From JACNKJ01 sp964344565 (GTDB taxonomy: Bacteria; Krumholzibacteriota; Krumholzibacteriia; JACNKJ01): 64,000 nt of DNA. The notes under the pieces are model-generated. The model worked only from the letters and a program-made list of their open reading frames with translations, was not told where the DNA came from and made no database searches. This document shows, piece by piece, positions 1 through 8,228 of this stretch. The stretch is taken from the NCBI GenBank assembly GCA_964344565.1, contig CAYFNT010000017.1, positions 15,729 to 79,728 of the forward strand. The letters run 5' to 3'. Position 1 is the stretch's first letter. Every line of letters begins with the position of its first letter. The translations under genes and the position numbers were made by a program.

Positions 1-484
1 CGCCCACGCTCACGGCGCTCACCAGCCGCGTCATGGGGTGCTCCTTCAGCTTCAGCGAAGCCAGTGCGTCATACAGCGCCACCGCCGCGCCGGTGATGGA
101 CGCCGTGCGCGTGCCCCCGTCGGCCTCGATGACGTCGCAGTCCACGGTCACGGTGACGTCGGGCATGAGTTCCAGGCGCGTCACGGCCCGCAAACTCCGT
201 CCGATGAGCCTCTGGATCTCCATGGTGCGCCCACCGGCGCCCCGGCGTTCGCGGTTGATTCGCTCGCTGCTGCTGGCGGGCAACATCGAGTATTCGCCGG
301 TGACCCATCCCTTGCCCTCGCCCATCCAGCGGGGCGTCTCGTTCTTCACCGAGGCGGCGCAGAGCACGCGCGTCTTGCCGAAGCTCACCAGCACCGAGGC
401 CGGCACGTTCTTCAGGAATCCCCGCTCGAAGGAAATGGCGCGCAGCTTGCCCGCCATGCGCCCGTCGTGACGCTGAATGGCCAT
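1..484 (-). CDS. rph: Ribonuclease PH, N-terminal part (truncated by window edge)
   Basis: Phosphorolytic 3'-to-5' exoribonuclease that matures tRNA 3' ends. Only the first 161 codons are in the window; the gene leaves through the left edge, and the family is usually about 240 residues. The reading frame begins MAIQRHDGRMAGKLR and shows the family run RRGAGGRTMEIQRLIG near residues 80-96, followed by DVTVTVDCDVIEADGGTR. The start ATG at 484 overlaps the murI stop codon in an ATGA arrangement, so it is the last visible gene of the smpB-amidase-GerMN-murI-rph operon. RNase PH next to murI and a GerMN protein is a recurring bacterial arrangement. Identification is confident. Confidence 0.93.
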   Translation of the reverse strand, partial: MAIQRHDGRMAGKLRAISFERGFLKNVPASVLVSFGKTRVLCAASVKNETPRWMGEGKGWVTGEYSMLPASSSERINRERRGAGGRTMEIQRLIGRSLRAVTRLELMPDVTVTVDCDVIEADGGTRTASITGAAVALYDALASLKLKEHPMTRLVSAVSVG

Positions 485-1290
485 CAAGCCTCCTTGCCGT
501 CGGCCAGCCGCAGGTCCGCGATGGGCTCGCCGAGAAAGAGTTCGCCCACCTGCCGGAAGCGCAGGGGCAGATCGCTCACGAAGGCGGACAGACCGCCCTC
601 CGCACCCTCCGGCGCGAGCAGATCGCGGGCTTCCAGTTCGCGGGCCACTTCCCGCGCGGTCTCCTCCGCCGAGTCCACCAGGCCCACGCCCTCGCCCATG
701 ACTTCGGCGAGCAGGGGTTTGAGCAGCGGATAGTGGGTGCAGCCCAGCACCAGGGTGTCCACACCGGCGGCCTTCAGCGGCGCCAGATACTCCTCGGCGG
801 CGAGCTTCGTGGCGGCGTGGATCAGCCATCCCTCCTCGACCATGGGCACGAAGAGCGGACAGGCCTGCCCCTCCACCGAGAGCCCGGGACGGATCGATCG
901 CAGGGCCGCCGTATAGGCGCCGCTGCCCACCGTGGCCGGCGTGCCGATGACTCCCACGATGCCGGTCCGGGTGGCCGCCGCCGCCGCCTTGGCCCCCGGT
1001 TCGATGACGCCGAGCACGGGCAGGTCGAGGCCGGCGCGCAGTTCGTCCAGGGCCACCGAGCTGGCCGTGTTGCAGGCCACCACCAACAGCTTCACGCCGC
1101 GCTCGATGAGAAAGTCGCTGTTCTGTTTCGCGAAGCGGCGCACGGTCTCGGCGCTCTTGCTGCCGTAGGGCACGCGGGCCGTGTCGCCGAAGTAGAGGAT
1201 CTTCTCCTTCGGCAAAATCCGACGCACCTCGCGCACCACGGTGAGTCCGCCCAGTCCCGAATCCCAAATGCCGATGGCCGCGTCGCGCAT
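484..1290 (-). CDS. murI: Glutamate racemase
   Basis: Interconverts L- and D-glutamate without a cofactor, supplying D-Glu for peptidoglycan. The 268-residue product has the usual family length. It opens with GIWDSGLGGLTVV (residues 7-19) and carries both catalytic cysteines in VACNTASS (C73) and GCTHYPLL (C183). Two adjacent ATG codons occur at 1293 and 1290. The second is preferred because the GGAGG site is almost touching the first. The start overlaps the stop of the upstream GerMN lipoprotein gene, and the stop overlaps the rph start, implying translational coupling. Placement with a cell-wall amidase suits a wall-biogenesis operon. Confidence 0.95.
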   Translation of the reverse strand: MRDAAIGIWDSGLGGLTVVREVRRILPKEKILYFGDTARVPYGSKSAETVRRFAKQNSDFLIERGVKLLVVACNTASSVALDELRAGLDLPVLGVIEPGAKAAAAATRTGIVGVIGTPATVGSGAYTAALRSIRPGLSVEGQACPLFVPMVEEGWLIHAATKLAAEEYLAPLKAAGVDTLVLGCTHYPLLKPLLAEVMGEGVGLVDSAEETAREVARELEARDLLAPEGAEGGLSAFVSDLPLRFRQVGELFLGEPIADLRLADGKEA

Positions 1291-1808
1291 CATTCCTCCA
1301 GTGACAGCAATCCGCCGGTGTAGAGATGGCCGCCCAGGGATTCCCGCTGCTCCCCCGCCACGAGTATGCGCATGCGCTTCAGTTCGGGAAAGTTCACCTT
1401 CAGGGTGCGGCGCAGGGCCGCCATGCTCACCCGCTCCTCCAGGCTGCCCGCCCGAGCGAGGCGCCGGGCCGTGGTCTGGCTGAAGTCCACGGTCACGGTG
1501 CCGTCGCTCTCCACGAAGACCTGCTCGATGCCGCAGCCGAGGGGATAGGCGCGTCCGTCGACCTCGCGGGGGCCATCCAGCATTGCGCGCAAGGTCGATT
1601 CGATCCTTGCTGCGGGATCCGCCTCAATCTCCAGGGCGCGAGCTTCCTCGCGCCAACGCAGATCTATAGATCCCTCCGCAAAGTAGAGGACGCGCACCTG
1701 ATTGCCATAGCCTTCCCACACTTCGGGCAGGTCGGGAGGCGGCTCGGCCGCTTCGCGGGAGCAGGCGGCGAGAATGAGCAGCGGCAGCAGCCGCAACAGC
1801 TTCCTCAC
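1290..1808 (-). CDS. GerMN-domain lipoprotein
   Basis: Predicted lipoprotein of 172 residues. The signal peptide MRKLLRLLPLLILAAC has a lipobox cysteine at residue 16. The rest resembles a GerMN (sporulation/germination) domain: an RVLYFAEG beta-strand, a central helix with STLRAMLDGP, then GTVTVDFSQ and LKVNFPELKRMRILV. GerMN domains outside spore formers often lie beside amidases and are thought to act in cell-envelope or division processes; the exact role is unknown. Here the gene sits between the amidase and murI, with four-base overlaps on both sides. Nothing suggests sporulation in this window. The domain call rests on the pattern of conserved hydrophobic strands, not on a profile search. 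Confidence 0.72.
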   Translation of the reverse strand: MRKLLRLLPLLILAACSREAAEPPPDLPEVWEGYGNQVRVLYFAEGSIDLRWREEARALEIEADPAARIESTLRAMLDGPREVDGRAYPLGCGIEQVFVESDGTVTVDFSQTTARRLARAGSLEERVSMAALRRTLKVNFPELKRMRILVAGEQRESLGGHLYTGGLLSLEE

Positions 1809-3274
1809 GGGCGGCCCTCCTTCTCCCAGCGCTCCGACTCCCGGGCGATGGCCTCGGCCAGGGCGCGCAGTCGCCGGGCGCGGGTGGGCGGATCCTCCCA
1901 GGCGGCGCGTTCGACGTCGCTGTCCAGGTTGCCCAGCTCGAGCATGATGGCGGGCATGTCCAGGCCCTGCAGCACGGCGCTGTTCTCGCGGCGAATCCCC
2001 AGCTGCCGCCAGTCGGTCATGGGCCGCAGTTCACGCTGGATGTCCAGGGCCAGCTCCAGGCTGGCGCGGCGGTGCGCCCCCTGCACGGCCTCCCAGGGCT
2101 GCAGGCCCTTGCCGCTTTCGGCCAGACCCGGCTCCTGCAGGATGATCTCCATGCCCGGCGAGCCGCTGCGGCTGCGGCGGGTCCAGTGCAGCGACAGATA
2201 GAGGTCGCCGCCGGCCACGTTGGCGGCCTGGCTGCGGTGACTCATGGCGTGGGCCTCGTCGCGCTTGCGCGTCCAGACGAGTTGGAAGCCCTGCTCCTCG
2301 AGGAAGGGCGCCAGCCAGCGTGCGGCTTGCAGGGTCCAGTCCTTCTCGAGGATGCCGTCGGGGGTGATGCAGCCGGACTCCGCGCCTCCATGCCCCGGAT
2401 CCAGCACGATGCGCGTGAAGCCGCCGGGACGGGCCGGTGCGGGCTCGTCCTCGGGCAGGTCCTCGCCCAGAGGTGGCTCGGGCAGGGCCGGACGCTCGGG
2501 TAGATCCACCGTGAGCACCCAGCTGCGGCCCTCGGTGTCGCGGCGATGGCGGAAATCGCGGATGGGCTGCGAAATGTGGAAGTCGAGCTGCGCGCTTTCC
2601 TCGAGCTGCTTCACCCGGAAGGAGTCCAGGGGCGAATCCACGGGCAGGCGGCTCCAGGGATAGTCGGCCAGGCGCCCGCCGGGAATGCTCGCGCGGAGCC
2701 ATCCCTCGCCGAGCTGCTCCACCCGCGGCGTCAACTCGCCCGCAGTGCGTACCAGCACGCGCAGACTCTCGCGGGCGTGCACCCACTCCAGGCCCAGCAG
2801 GTTGGGCGCGCCGGGACCGGCGATGACGCGCAGGGCATCGGGATCCAGTTGCAGGGGCAGATCGGGGAACTCGGCCAGAAGGGCCGGCCAGAGATCCAGC
2901 GGCAGGTAGAAGCGCCCGGACACGATGCGGCAGGGTTCGGCCAGCTCCCGGGCGCGACCGTCGAAGAAGGCCCAGGGCAGGCCGTCGGTGAGCTTCACCC
3001 GGCTCTCGCCGATGCGCAGGAGCACCTTGCGGGTGACCGGATCGAAATAGCGCGAGGCCTGGAGCATCTGGCTGAGGTCCCAGAGGTCCATGTAGGGCAA
3101 CTGGGCGTCCTCGAAACGATAGAGCGGGAAGTCGCGGGCTTCGCGGCCGGCGCCGGGGGCGAACTCGAGGCTTTCTTCGGCGATCTCCGGACCGGCTTCC
3201 AGGGGCGGAAGCTCCGCATCCTGCGAAGAGGCCGTGGCGGCGAGGGCGAGAAGCAGGATCAGCGCTCGCCTCAT
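1805..3274 (-). CDS. Secreted N-acetylmuramoyl-L-alanine amidase (Amidase_3)
   Basis: Zinc amidase that cuts the stem peptide from MurNAc in peptidoglycan, acting in the periplasm. The 489-residue protein starts with signal peptide MRRALILLLALAATAS. Residues about 45-265 form a beta-rich N-terminal region (AMIN or copper-amine-oxidase-like). The catalytic domain begins at IVLDPGHGG (H295) and contains ILEKD (E310), YLSLHW (H363) and the catalytic glutamate in IMLELGN (E446), so the zinc ligands and general base are all present. The ATG at 3274 overlaps the smpB stop in ATGA. An in-frame extension further upstream lies inside smpB and is rejected. Confidence 0.9.
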   Translation of the reverse strand: MRRALILLLALAATASSQDAELPPLEAGPEIAEESLEFAPGAGREARDFPLYRFEDAQLPYMDLWDLSQMLQASRYFDPVTRKVLLRIGESRVKLTDGLPWAFFDGRARELAEPCRIVSGRFYLPLDLWPALLAEFPDLPLQLDPDALRVIAGPGAPNLLGLEWVHARESLRVLVRTAGELTPRVEQLGEGWLRASIPGGRLADYPWSRLPVDSPLDSFRVKQLEESAQLDFHISQPIRDFRHRRDTEGRSWVLTVDLPERPALPEPPLGEDLPEDEPAPARPGGFTRIVLDPGHGGAESGCITPDGILEKDWTLQAARWLAPFLEEQGFQLVWTRKRDEAHAMSHRSQAANVAGGDLYLSLHWTRRSRSGSPGMEIILQEPGLAESGKGLQPWEAVQGAHRRASLELALDIQRELRPMTDWRQLGIRRENSAVLQGLDMPAIMLELGNLDSDVERAAWEDPPTRARRLRALAEAIARESERWEKEGRP

Positions 3275-3735
3275 TCCCAGTCCCTTCGCTTGGCCCGGGC
3301 CGCCGCCCGGTCCGACTCGCGCTTGGCGATGGCCTGGCGCTTGTCGTACTTGGCCTTGCCCCGTCCGAGGGCGATCTCGATCTTGGCCCATCCCCGGTCC
3401 GTGAAATACACCCTCAGGGGCACCAGGGTCAGGCCCTTCTCGTCGAGCTGCCGTTTCAGCTTTCGCAGTTCCCGGGCGCCCAGCAGCAGCTTGCGCATGC
3501 GCTCGGGCTCGTGGTTCGCCCGATTTCCCTGCTCGTAGGGGCCGATGTGCATGCCCACCAGCCAGAGTTCGCCGTTCTTGAAGCGCGCGTAGGAGTCCTT
3601 CAGGTTGGCCTTGCCCGCCCGCAGGCTCTTCACCTCGGTGCCGACCAGCACGAGTCCCGCCTCGAAGGTATCGAGGATATGATAGTCGAATCGCGCCTTC
3701 CGATTGGCGCAGACCTGTTTCTGCTTCTCGCTCAT
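3271..3735 (-). CDS. smpB: SsrA-binding protein SmpB
   Basis: Binds tmRNA and carries it to stalled ribosomes for trans-translation. The 154-residue product has family length. It shows CANRKARFDYHI, the core GLVLVGTEVKSLRAGKANL, the AYEQG-like stretch HIGPYEQGNRANHEP, and the basic C-terminal tail KAKYDKRQAIAKRESDR that enters the decoding centre. The ATG at 3735 is chosen because homologous sequence begins at MSEKQKQVC; the longer reading frame upstream runs into the promoter and lacks family similarity. It is the first gene of the five-gene overlapping minus-strand operon and diverges from the tRNA-Leu gene. Confidence 0.95.
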   Translation of the reverse strand: MSEKQKQVCANRKARFDYHILDTFEAGLVLVGTEVKSLRAGKANLKDSYARFKNGELWLVGMHIGPYEQGNRANHEPERMRKLLLGARELRKLKRQLDEKGLTLVPLRVYFTDRGWAKIEIALGRGKAKYDKRQAIAKRESDRAAARAKRRDWE

Positions 3736-3799
3736 GGGAAATCTCGACTCGTGGCGGGCCGGCCCCCTCGGGGTCGGCGAAACCCTGGATGATCCCGGC

Positions 3800-3828
3800 A
3801 AGCTAGCACCCTCCCGAGGCCGTATCAA
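3800..3828 (-). promoter_or_regulatory. Candidate sigma70 promoter of the smpB operon
   Basis: On the minus strand TTGATA (3823-3828) and TAGCTT (3800-3805) are separated by 17 bp, the ideal spacing, and lie about 65 bp upstream of the smpB ATG. Each hexamer deviates slightly from consensus. Confidence 0.5.
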
Positions 3829-3848
3829 TCGAAAACGCTTGCGGCCTC

Positions 3849-3877
3849 TTGACATAGGCCCTGTCAGTTTCTAATCT
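3849..3877 (+). promoter_or_regulatory. Promoter of the tRNA-Leu gene
   Basis: A perfect -35 TTGACA (3849-3854), a 17-bp spacer and the -10 TAATCT (3872-3877) end 12 bases before the mature tRNA 5' end. A start of transcription at about 3884 would leave a very short 5' leader for RNase P. Confidence 0.7.
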
Positions 3878-3888
3878 GCTGGTCACCT

Positions 3889-3972
3889 GCCGAAGTGGTG
3901 GAATTGGTAGACGCGCTACGTTCAGGTCGTAGTGAGCGAAAGCTCGTGGGAGTTCGAGTCTCCCCTTCGGCA
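3889..3972 (+). tRNA. tRNA-Leu (anticodon CAG)
   Basis: The acceptor stem GCCGAAG pairs with CTTCGGC, with discriminator A at 3972. The D arm contains GGTGGAATTGGTAGAC. The anticodon stem CTACG/CGTAG encloses loop TTCAGGT with anticodon CAG at 3923-3925. A long variable arm (TGAGCGAAAGCTCG) marks a class II tRNA, and GGGAGTTCGAGTCTCCC forms the T arm. These are leucine features. The next bases read CCT, so the CCA tail is not encoded and must be added after transcription. The gene stands alone between divergent smpB and the GND-Y repeat protein. Confidence 0.95.
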
Positions 3973-4025
3973 CCTGACTCTGGCGGCCCTGCGATGCGGG
4001 GCCGCTTTCTTTATTTCGGGAGGCG

Positions 4026-6815
4026 ATGATGCTCCGTCTTTCCCTGTTCTCAGTTCTGGTTCTGGTTCTCGTTTCGGCGGCTCCGGCCGCCGAACTCTGG
4101 CCCGACTCGCTGCTCCACGCGGGCCTGGCCGAGCTGGACATCGGTCCCCACGAGCCCGACCTCTTCCCCGAGGTGAACAATGCCGATCCATTCCGCCTCG
4201 GCTGGATCACCGAGGCCATGGAAAGTCCCATGGAGCTCTCCGGGTTCCTGGCCTCGCGGCTCGAAATGCTCGAGTTCTTCGACGAGGCCGACGCCCGCAG
4301 CGATCTGAGCTGCCTTTCGGCCCTTTCACCCATCCTATTCGGCGACGAAAACGACGCGAAGCCTTCCGGTGAGATCCTGCCGACCGATCCCCGGCGCGAG
4401 ACCGATCCTCCCCACCGCTGGTTCGAGAAGAAGCTGCGGGACGCCCTTCCCGCCAGGGCGGCGGCCGCCGGCGATCTGCGCGAGTTCGAACTCGACTTCC
4501 TCCTGCGCCAGGGGCTCAGGGTGCTCGACGAGGCGGACACCCGCGACATCGTCGATCTCTTCGAGCTGCGGGCCCGGGAGGAAGAGTTCGCCGAGCGCTC
4601 CGACTCCATCATCACCCTCTGGTCGCGCCTGGATCGCAAGGTGCTCCTGGACACCCAGGTGGATTTCGTCCGCGAGGCCGCGAACTACTCCTACCTGCTT
4701 CACGAGCTGGTCTACGCCGCGGCCGGCGAGGCCGAGATGACCGGCGCGGAGTTCCCCGACGGATCCTTCGCCGAAGGACCGCTGCACTACGCCAAGGCCA
4801 CCGCCTTCGGCAACTTCGTGGTGGGCGCCGCGGGACGGAACCGCTACGAAGGCGACTTCGCCTACATCCTCGAGCTGGGCGGCGACGACGAGTATCGGCT
4901 GCTGGCGTGCCGACCCCGGAACGATGGCGACTTCGCGGCGGATCCCGGCGGCTGGCGGCTCATCCACGACCTCGCGGGCAACGACCGCTACACGGCTCTG
5001 GAGGACGCGGCCGTGGCCGGCGCCTTCATGGGCGCTTCGGGGCTCATCGACGAGACCGGCGACGACATCTACGAGGGACGTTCCTTCGACCTGGGCGGCG
5101 GATGGTGCGGCCTGGGCCTGCTCGTGGACCGGGCGGGCAACGATCTCTATTCCGGCGACCGGGTGACCCAGGGCGCCGCGGGCTGCGGCGCGGGCATCCT
5201 TCGGGACGAGGGCGGCGAGGACGTCTATCGCGCCCACCTCTACGCCCAGGGCTTCGGCTTCGTGGGCGGCCTGGGCCACCTCTACGACCTCGCGGGGCCC
5301 GACAGCTACCTGGCCGTGCCCCACTACCTCGACATGCTCCGCTACGAGGACCACTCGGTGACCCTGTCCCAGGGCTTCGGATTCGGATGGCGCCCGAAAT
5401 GGTCGGGCGGATTCGGCGTGCTCAGCGACAAGGAGGGCAACGACAACTACGTCGCCGACATCTACGGCCAGGGCACCAGCTACTGGTACGCGGCGGGCCT
5501 GCTCGTGGACCGCGCCGGGAACGATCACTACGGACTCTGGCAGTACGGGCAGGGCGCGGGCGTGCATCTGGCCCTGGCGGCGCTCGTCGACGAATCGGGC
5601 AACGACAGCTACGCCTGCCACGGCGTCGGGCAGGGTTGCGGTCACGACCTCGCCCTCGGCGTGCTCTACGACGCCGAAGGCAACGACCGCTACAGCTGCG
5701 ACGACCTGAGCCAGGGCGCGGGCAACGCCAATGGCATCGGCGTGCTCCTGGACGCCGCCGGATCGGACGGCTACCTCGGCAAGAACGCCAACGCCTCGGG
5801 CTACGGAAACCGCCGGCGCCACTTCGGCAGCCTTGGCCTTTGCGTGGACGCCAGCGGCGAGGACTGGCGCAGCGAATTCGTGGAGCCCGGGGCCCGGCGG
5901 GGCAGCTTCCGCGGCGTGAAGCTCGACATCGACGGTCCCGTGGCCGGCCCGGCCTGGCAGCTGGCCGAGCCCCTGCCCTACCAAGGCGGCCGCCGCACCT
6001 GGGACGAGTACTTCACCATGGCCGCCGCCGGCGAACCTCGCTTCGCGAACTGGAGAAATGCCGGCCACGATTCACTCATCGCCCATCCCCAGGCGGCCAT
6101 TCCCGTGCTCATCGGGCACTTCAACACGGACTCGGCACGGGAGCGGCATACGCTGAAGAACCTCATGCGCGAATTCGGCGAACTTGCGGTGGATCCCCTG
6201 CGCGAGGTGCTTCGCGAGGGCGTGCCGAGCTTCTGGCGCTTGGCGGCCTGGAGCCTCGAGAACATCCGCGATCCACGGGCCTTCCCCGAACTCATGGCCC
6301 TGCTCGCCGATCCCCGGGACGCCCGCGACCAGGTGAGCGCTCTGGCGGCTTTGGCGCGCCTGGAGGGATTGTCCGGAGGCGAACGCGAATTGCTGCGTCG
6401 CTATTGCGAAGCGCTCATGGCCGAGCCGGACACATCGACCCTCGTGCTCAAGGAAGTCGCCTACACCTTCCACGCCCAGAAACTCGGCTCGGCGAAGACC
6501 CTGCTGCGCCTGGCCGTGCACGAGAGCTACGCCGTGCGCTGGGCCGCCGAGGAAGCCCTTGCCGCCCGCGGCGGATGGGGCGATGATCTGGCCCGCGACT
6601 GGCGCGAGGCCGACTCGGCCGAGGAGTTGACTCGTCTCTCCGCGCTGCTTCGTTATCGTCCCGCGAGAGAGCTGCGCGTGCGCCTGCGGGAGGCACTCAA
6701 ATCAGAGTTCGCGGGCGACATGCGGCTTCGCGCCGCGCTCGCCCACGCCCTGGAAGATCACCCCGAGTCCGCGAGCTCGCAGCTGGCCGGACTTCTGAGC
6801 AGACTGGGAGAGTGA
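4026..6815 (+). CDS. Secreted GND-Y repeat protein with C-terminal HEAT-like repeats
   Basis: No named family is recognised. The 929-residue protein starts with signal peptide MMLRLSLFSVLVLVLVSAAPAAE after a GGGAGG ribosome site. Residues about 280-595 hold roughly ten imperfect units of about 30 residues following the pattern D-x-x-G-N-D-x-Y ... QG-x-G ... G-x-L-x-D, seen as LAGNDRYTA, ETGDDIYEG, RAGNDLYSG, KEGNDNYVA, RAGNDHYGL, ESGNDSYAC and AEGNDRYSC. The Asp/Asn/Gly-rich turns recall, but do not match, RTX calcium repeats. Residues about 685-925 are helical with HEAT/PBS-like units (VDPLREVL, RDPRAFPELMALLADP). Calcium binding or a solenoid is a guess; location outside the cytoplasm is well supported. 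The gene is followed at once by the hydrolase gene. Confidence 0.75.
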   Translation: MMLRLSLFSVLVLVLVSAAPAAELWPDSLLHAGLAELDIGPHEPDLFPEVNNADPFRLGWITEAMESPMELSGFLASRLEMLEFFDEADARSDLSCLSALSPILFGDENDAKPSGEILPTDPRRETDPPHRWFEKKLRDALPARAAAAGDLREFELDFLLRQGLRVLDEADTRDIVDLFELRAREEEFAERSDSIITLWSRLDRKVLLDTQVDFVREAANYSYLLHELVYAAAGEAEMTGAEFPDGSFAEGPLHYAKATAFGNFVVGAAGRNRYEGDFAYILELGGDDEYRLLACRPRNDGDFAADPGGWRLIHDLAGNDRYTALEDAAVAGAFMGASGLIDETGDDIYEGRSFDLGGGWCGLGLLVDRAGNDLYSGDRVTQGAAGCGAGILRDEGGEDVYRAHLYAQGFGFVGGLGHLYDLAGPDSYLAVPHYLDMLRYEDHSVTLSQGFGFGWRPKWSGGFGVLSDKEGNDNYVADIYGQGTSYWYAAGLLVDRAGNDHYGLWQYGQGAGVHLALAALVDESGNDSYACHGVGQGCGHDLALGVLYDAEGNDRYSCDDLSQGAGNANGIGVLLDAAGSDGYLGKNANASGYGNRRRHFGSLGLCVDASGEDWRSEFVEPGARRGSFRGVKLDIDGPVAGPAWQLAEPLPYQGGRRTWDEYFTMAAAGEPRFANWRNAGHDSLIAHPQAAIPVLIGHFNTDSARERHTLKNLMREFGELAVDPLREVLREGVPSFWRLAAWSLENIRDPRAFPELMALLADPRDARDQVSALAALARLEGLSGGERELLRRYCEALMAEPDTSTLVLKEVAYTFHAQKLGSAKTLLRLAVHESYAVRWAAEEALAARGGWGDDLARDWREADSAEELTRLSALLRYRPARELRVRLREALKSEFAGDMRLRAALAHALEDHPESASSQLAGLLSRLGE

Positions 6816-6816
6816 T

Positions 6817-7650
6817 ATGAGCCGCATCGTTCCCTTCGAAGTACCCTCCTCCGACGGATACCCTCTTCGCGGCAAGATGCACCTGCCCGAAGGCGGTCCC
6901 GCACCGGGCGTGCTGCTCGTGCATGGCTTCAAGGGATTCATGGACTGGGGATTCTGGCATCTGCTCGGCGAGGCCCTGGCGGGCGCCGGCCTGGCCGCCT
7001 GTCGCTTCAACCTCTCGGGCAGCGGCGTGGGCGAAGACGGTGAGACCTTCAGCGAGAAGGATCGTTTCGAGGCGAACACCCACAGCCGCGAGGTCGCGGA
7101 CACGCTGCTCATGGCGGACCTGCTGTCGCGAGGCGAGGTTCCCGGCGCGCCGACTCTCGCCGGCGACATTGGCATCCTCGGTCACAGTCGGGGCGGCGGT
7201 GCGGCGGTGCTGGCCGCCGCCAGCGAACCGCGCATTTCTCGCATCGTCACCTGGGCCTCCATCGCCACCGTCGCGCGCTTCGACGAGATGCAGGCTGCAG
7301 CCATCCGAGAGCAGGGATTCTACCGGGTCGAGAATGCCCGCACCGGCGACGTCTTCCACATCAAACCCGACCTGCTCGACGACATCGAAAAGAACGCCGA
7401 GGACCTGGACATCCTCTCGGCCGCCGCGAGCCTGTCGATTCCCGCCCTGGTCGCCCACGGCAGCGCGGACGAGGCCGTGCCCTTCGCCGAGGGCCTGGCC
7501 CTGGCCGGAGCCTTCGGCGAGCACGGAACCTTCCTGCCCATGGAGGGCGAAGGACACACCTTCGGAGCCACCCATCCCATGCCGGATGAGCTGCCTGCGG
7601 GTCTGGTGAAGGTCATCGAGGCCAGCGTGGCGCACCTGGCCGGCAAATAG
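6817..7650 (+). CDS. Alpha/beta hydrolase (dienelactone hydrolase-like)
   Basis: A 277-residue cytoplasmic serine hydrolase with no signal peptide. The oxyanion-side motif VLLVHGFKGF lies near residue 35. The nucleophile elbow GHSRGG places the catalytic serine at S124. The downstream elements are HGSADEAVPF, with the likely acid, and GEGHTFG, with H247 as base. The gene begins one base after the stop of the secreted repeat protein gene, so the two are probably co-transcribed. The substrate is not predictable; cap-less relatives act on esters, peptides or lactones. The start ATG follows GGGAG. Confidence 0.85.
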   Translation: MSRIVPFEVPSSDGYPLRGKMHLPEGGPAPGVLLVHGFKGFMDWGFWHLLGEALAGAGLAACRFNLSGSGVGEDGETFSEKDRFEANTHSREVADTLLMADLLSRGEVPGAPTLAGDIGILGHSRGGGAAVLAAASEPRISRIVTWASIATVARFDEMQAAAIREQGFYRVENARTGDVFHIKPDLLDDIEKNAEDLDILSAAASLSIPALVAHGSADEAVPFAEGLALAGAFGEHGTFLPMEGEGHTFGATHPMPDELPAGLVKVIEASVAHLAGK

Positions 7651-7653
7651 AAA

Positions 7654-7676
7654 ACGGGCCCGCGTCGCGGGCCCGT
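7654..7676 (+). terminator. Hairpin after the hydrolase gene
   Basis: An 11-bp inverted repeat (ACGGGCCCGCG and its complement, one central base) begins three bases after the hydrolase stop. Only a weak T-run (TCTTA) follows, so termination may be partial. Confidence 0.6.
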
Positions 7677-7680
7677 CTTA

Positions 7681-7705
7681 GTCTAGTCAGCTTGGAGAAC
7701 TAGAC
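7681..7705. repeat. Inverted repeat 3' of the Cys-rich gene
   Basis: GTCTAGT (7681-7687) and ACTAGAC (7699-7705) form a 7-bp stem with an 11-base loop. It lies just beyond the second stop of the Cys-rich reading frame on the minus strand and could end that transcript. Confidence 0.35.
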
Positions 7706-7715
7706 CAATTTATGT

Positions 7716-8108
7716 TTAGGGACACTCGACGCAATCCGAAAACACTTCATCGCAGAAATTGGTCTGCCCACAGTCACAGTTTTCATCGACACAAACAATC
7801 ACGGCTTTGAACTCATACTCGTCGTCTCCAAGACAACCAGAGCCTGGTTAGAAATCGTTGAGTTGCTGCCCAGTTTCTCCAGGGATTGAAATCCACGTCG
7901 ATGCTCCACAGCACCTATAGGACCACGAGAAAACAGGGGTATCGCACTCAGCCTCTACGTGATAGGTCGTATGGCAATCGTACTTCGAGCCATCACAGTA
8001 GACTGTAATGTGTTGAACTGTAAACCAGCAATCGGGTCCTCCTGCAGCAGAGAACGACGGCGAAAGCATCACACAACACATTGAAGCAATGAGTACTAGG
8101 TGTTGCAT
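7716..8108 (-). pseudogene. Small Cys-rich secreted protein interrupted by in-frame TAA
   Basis: The first segment (7848-8108) encodes 86 residues: signal peptide MQHLVLIASMCCVMLSPSFSA, then a mature part with six cysteines (PDCWF, VYCDG, YDCHT, AECDT, YRCCG). It ends at TAA 7848-7850. The same frame stays open for 43 more codons to TAA 7716-7718, adding seven cysteines (SGCLG, VCVDENCDCGQ, NFCDE, DCVEC). The gene has a GGAGGT ribosome site and a plausible promoter, and is AT-richer than its neighbours, suggesting acquisition. It may be a nonsense-mutated gene, a readthrough product, a sequencing error, or a genuine 86-residue protein with a chance extension. No family is recognised. Confidence 0.55.
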
Positions 8109-8146
8109 TTCACTACCTCCATGTATTGGTGACTCCCCCCATCACC

Positions 8147-8174
8147 AGAATAGCTTAACTACTGACTCCGTCAA
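8147..8174 (-). promoter_or_regulatory. Candidate promoter of the Cys-rich gene
   Basis: On the minus strand TTGACG (8169-8174) and TATTCT (8147-8152) are 16 bp apart, about 40 bp upstream of the Cys-rich ATG. Confidence 0.45.
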
Positions 8175-8228
8175 GGATGGATCAATGCATTCAATTCTGA
8201 GGATGCTCGAATCCGCTTGTATACACTT

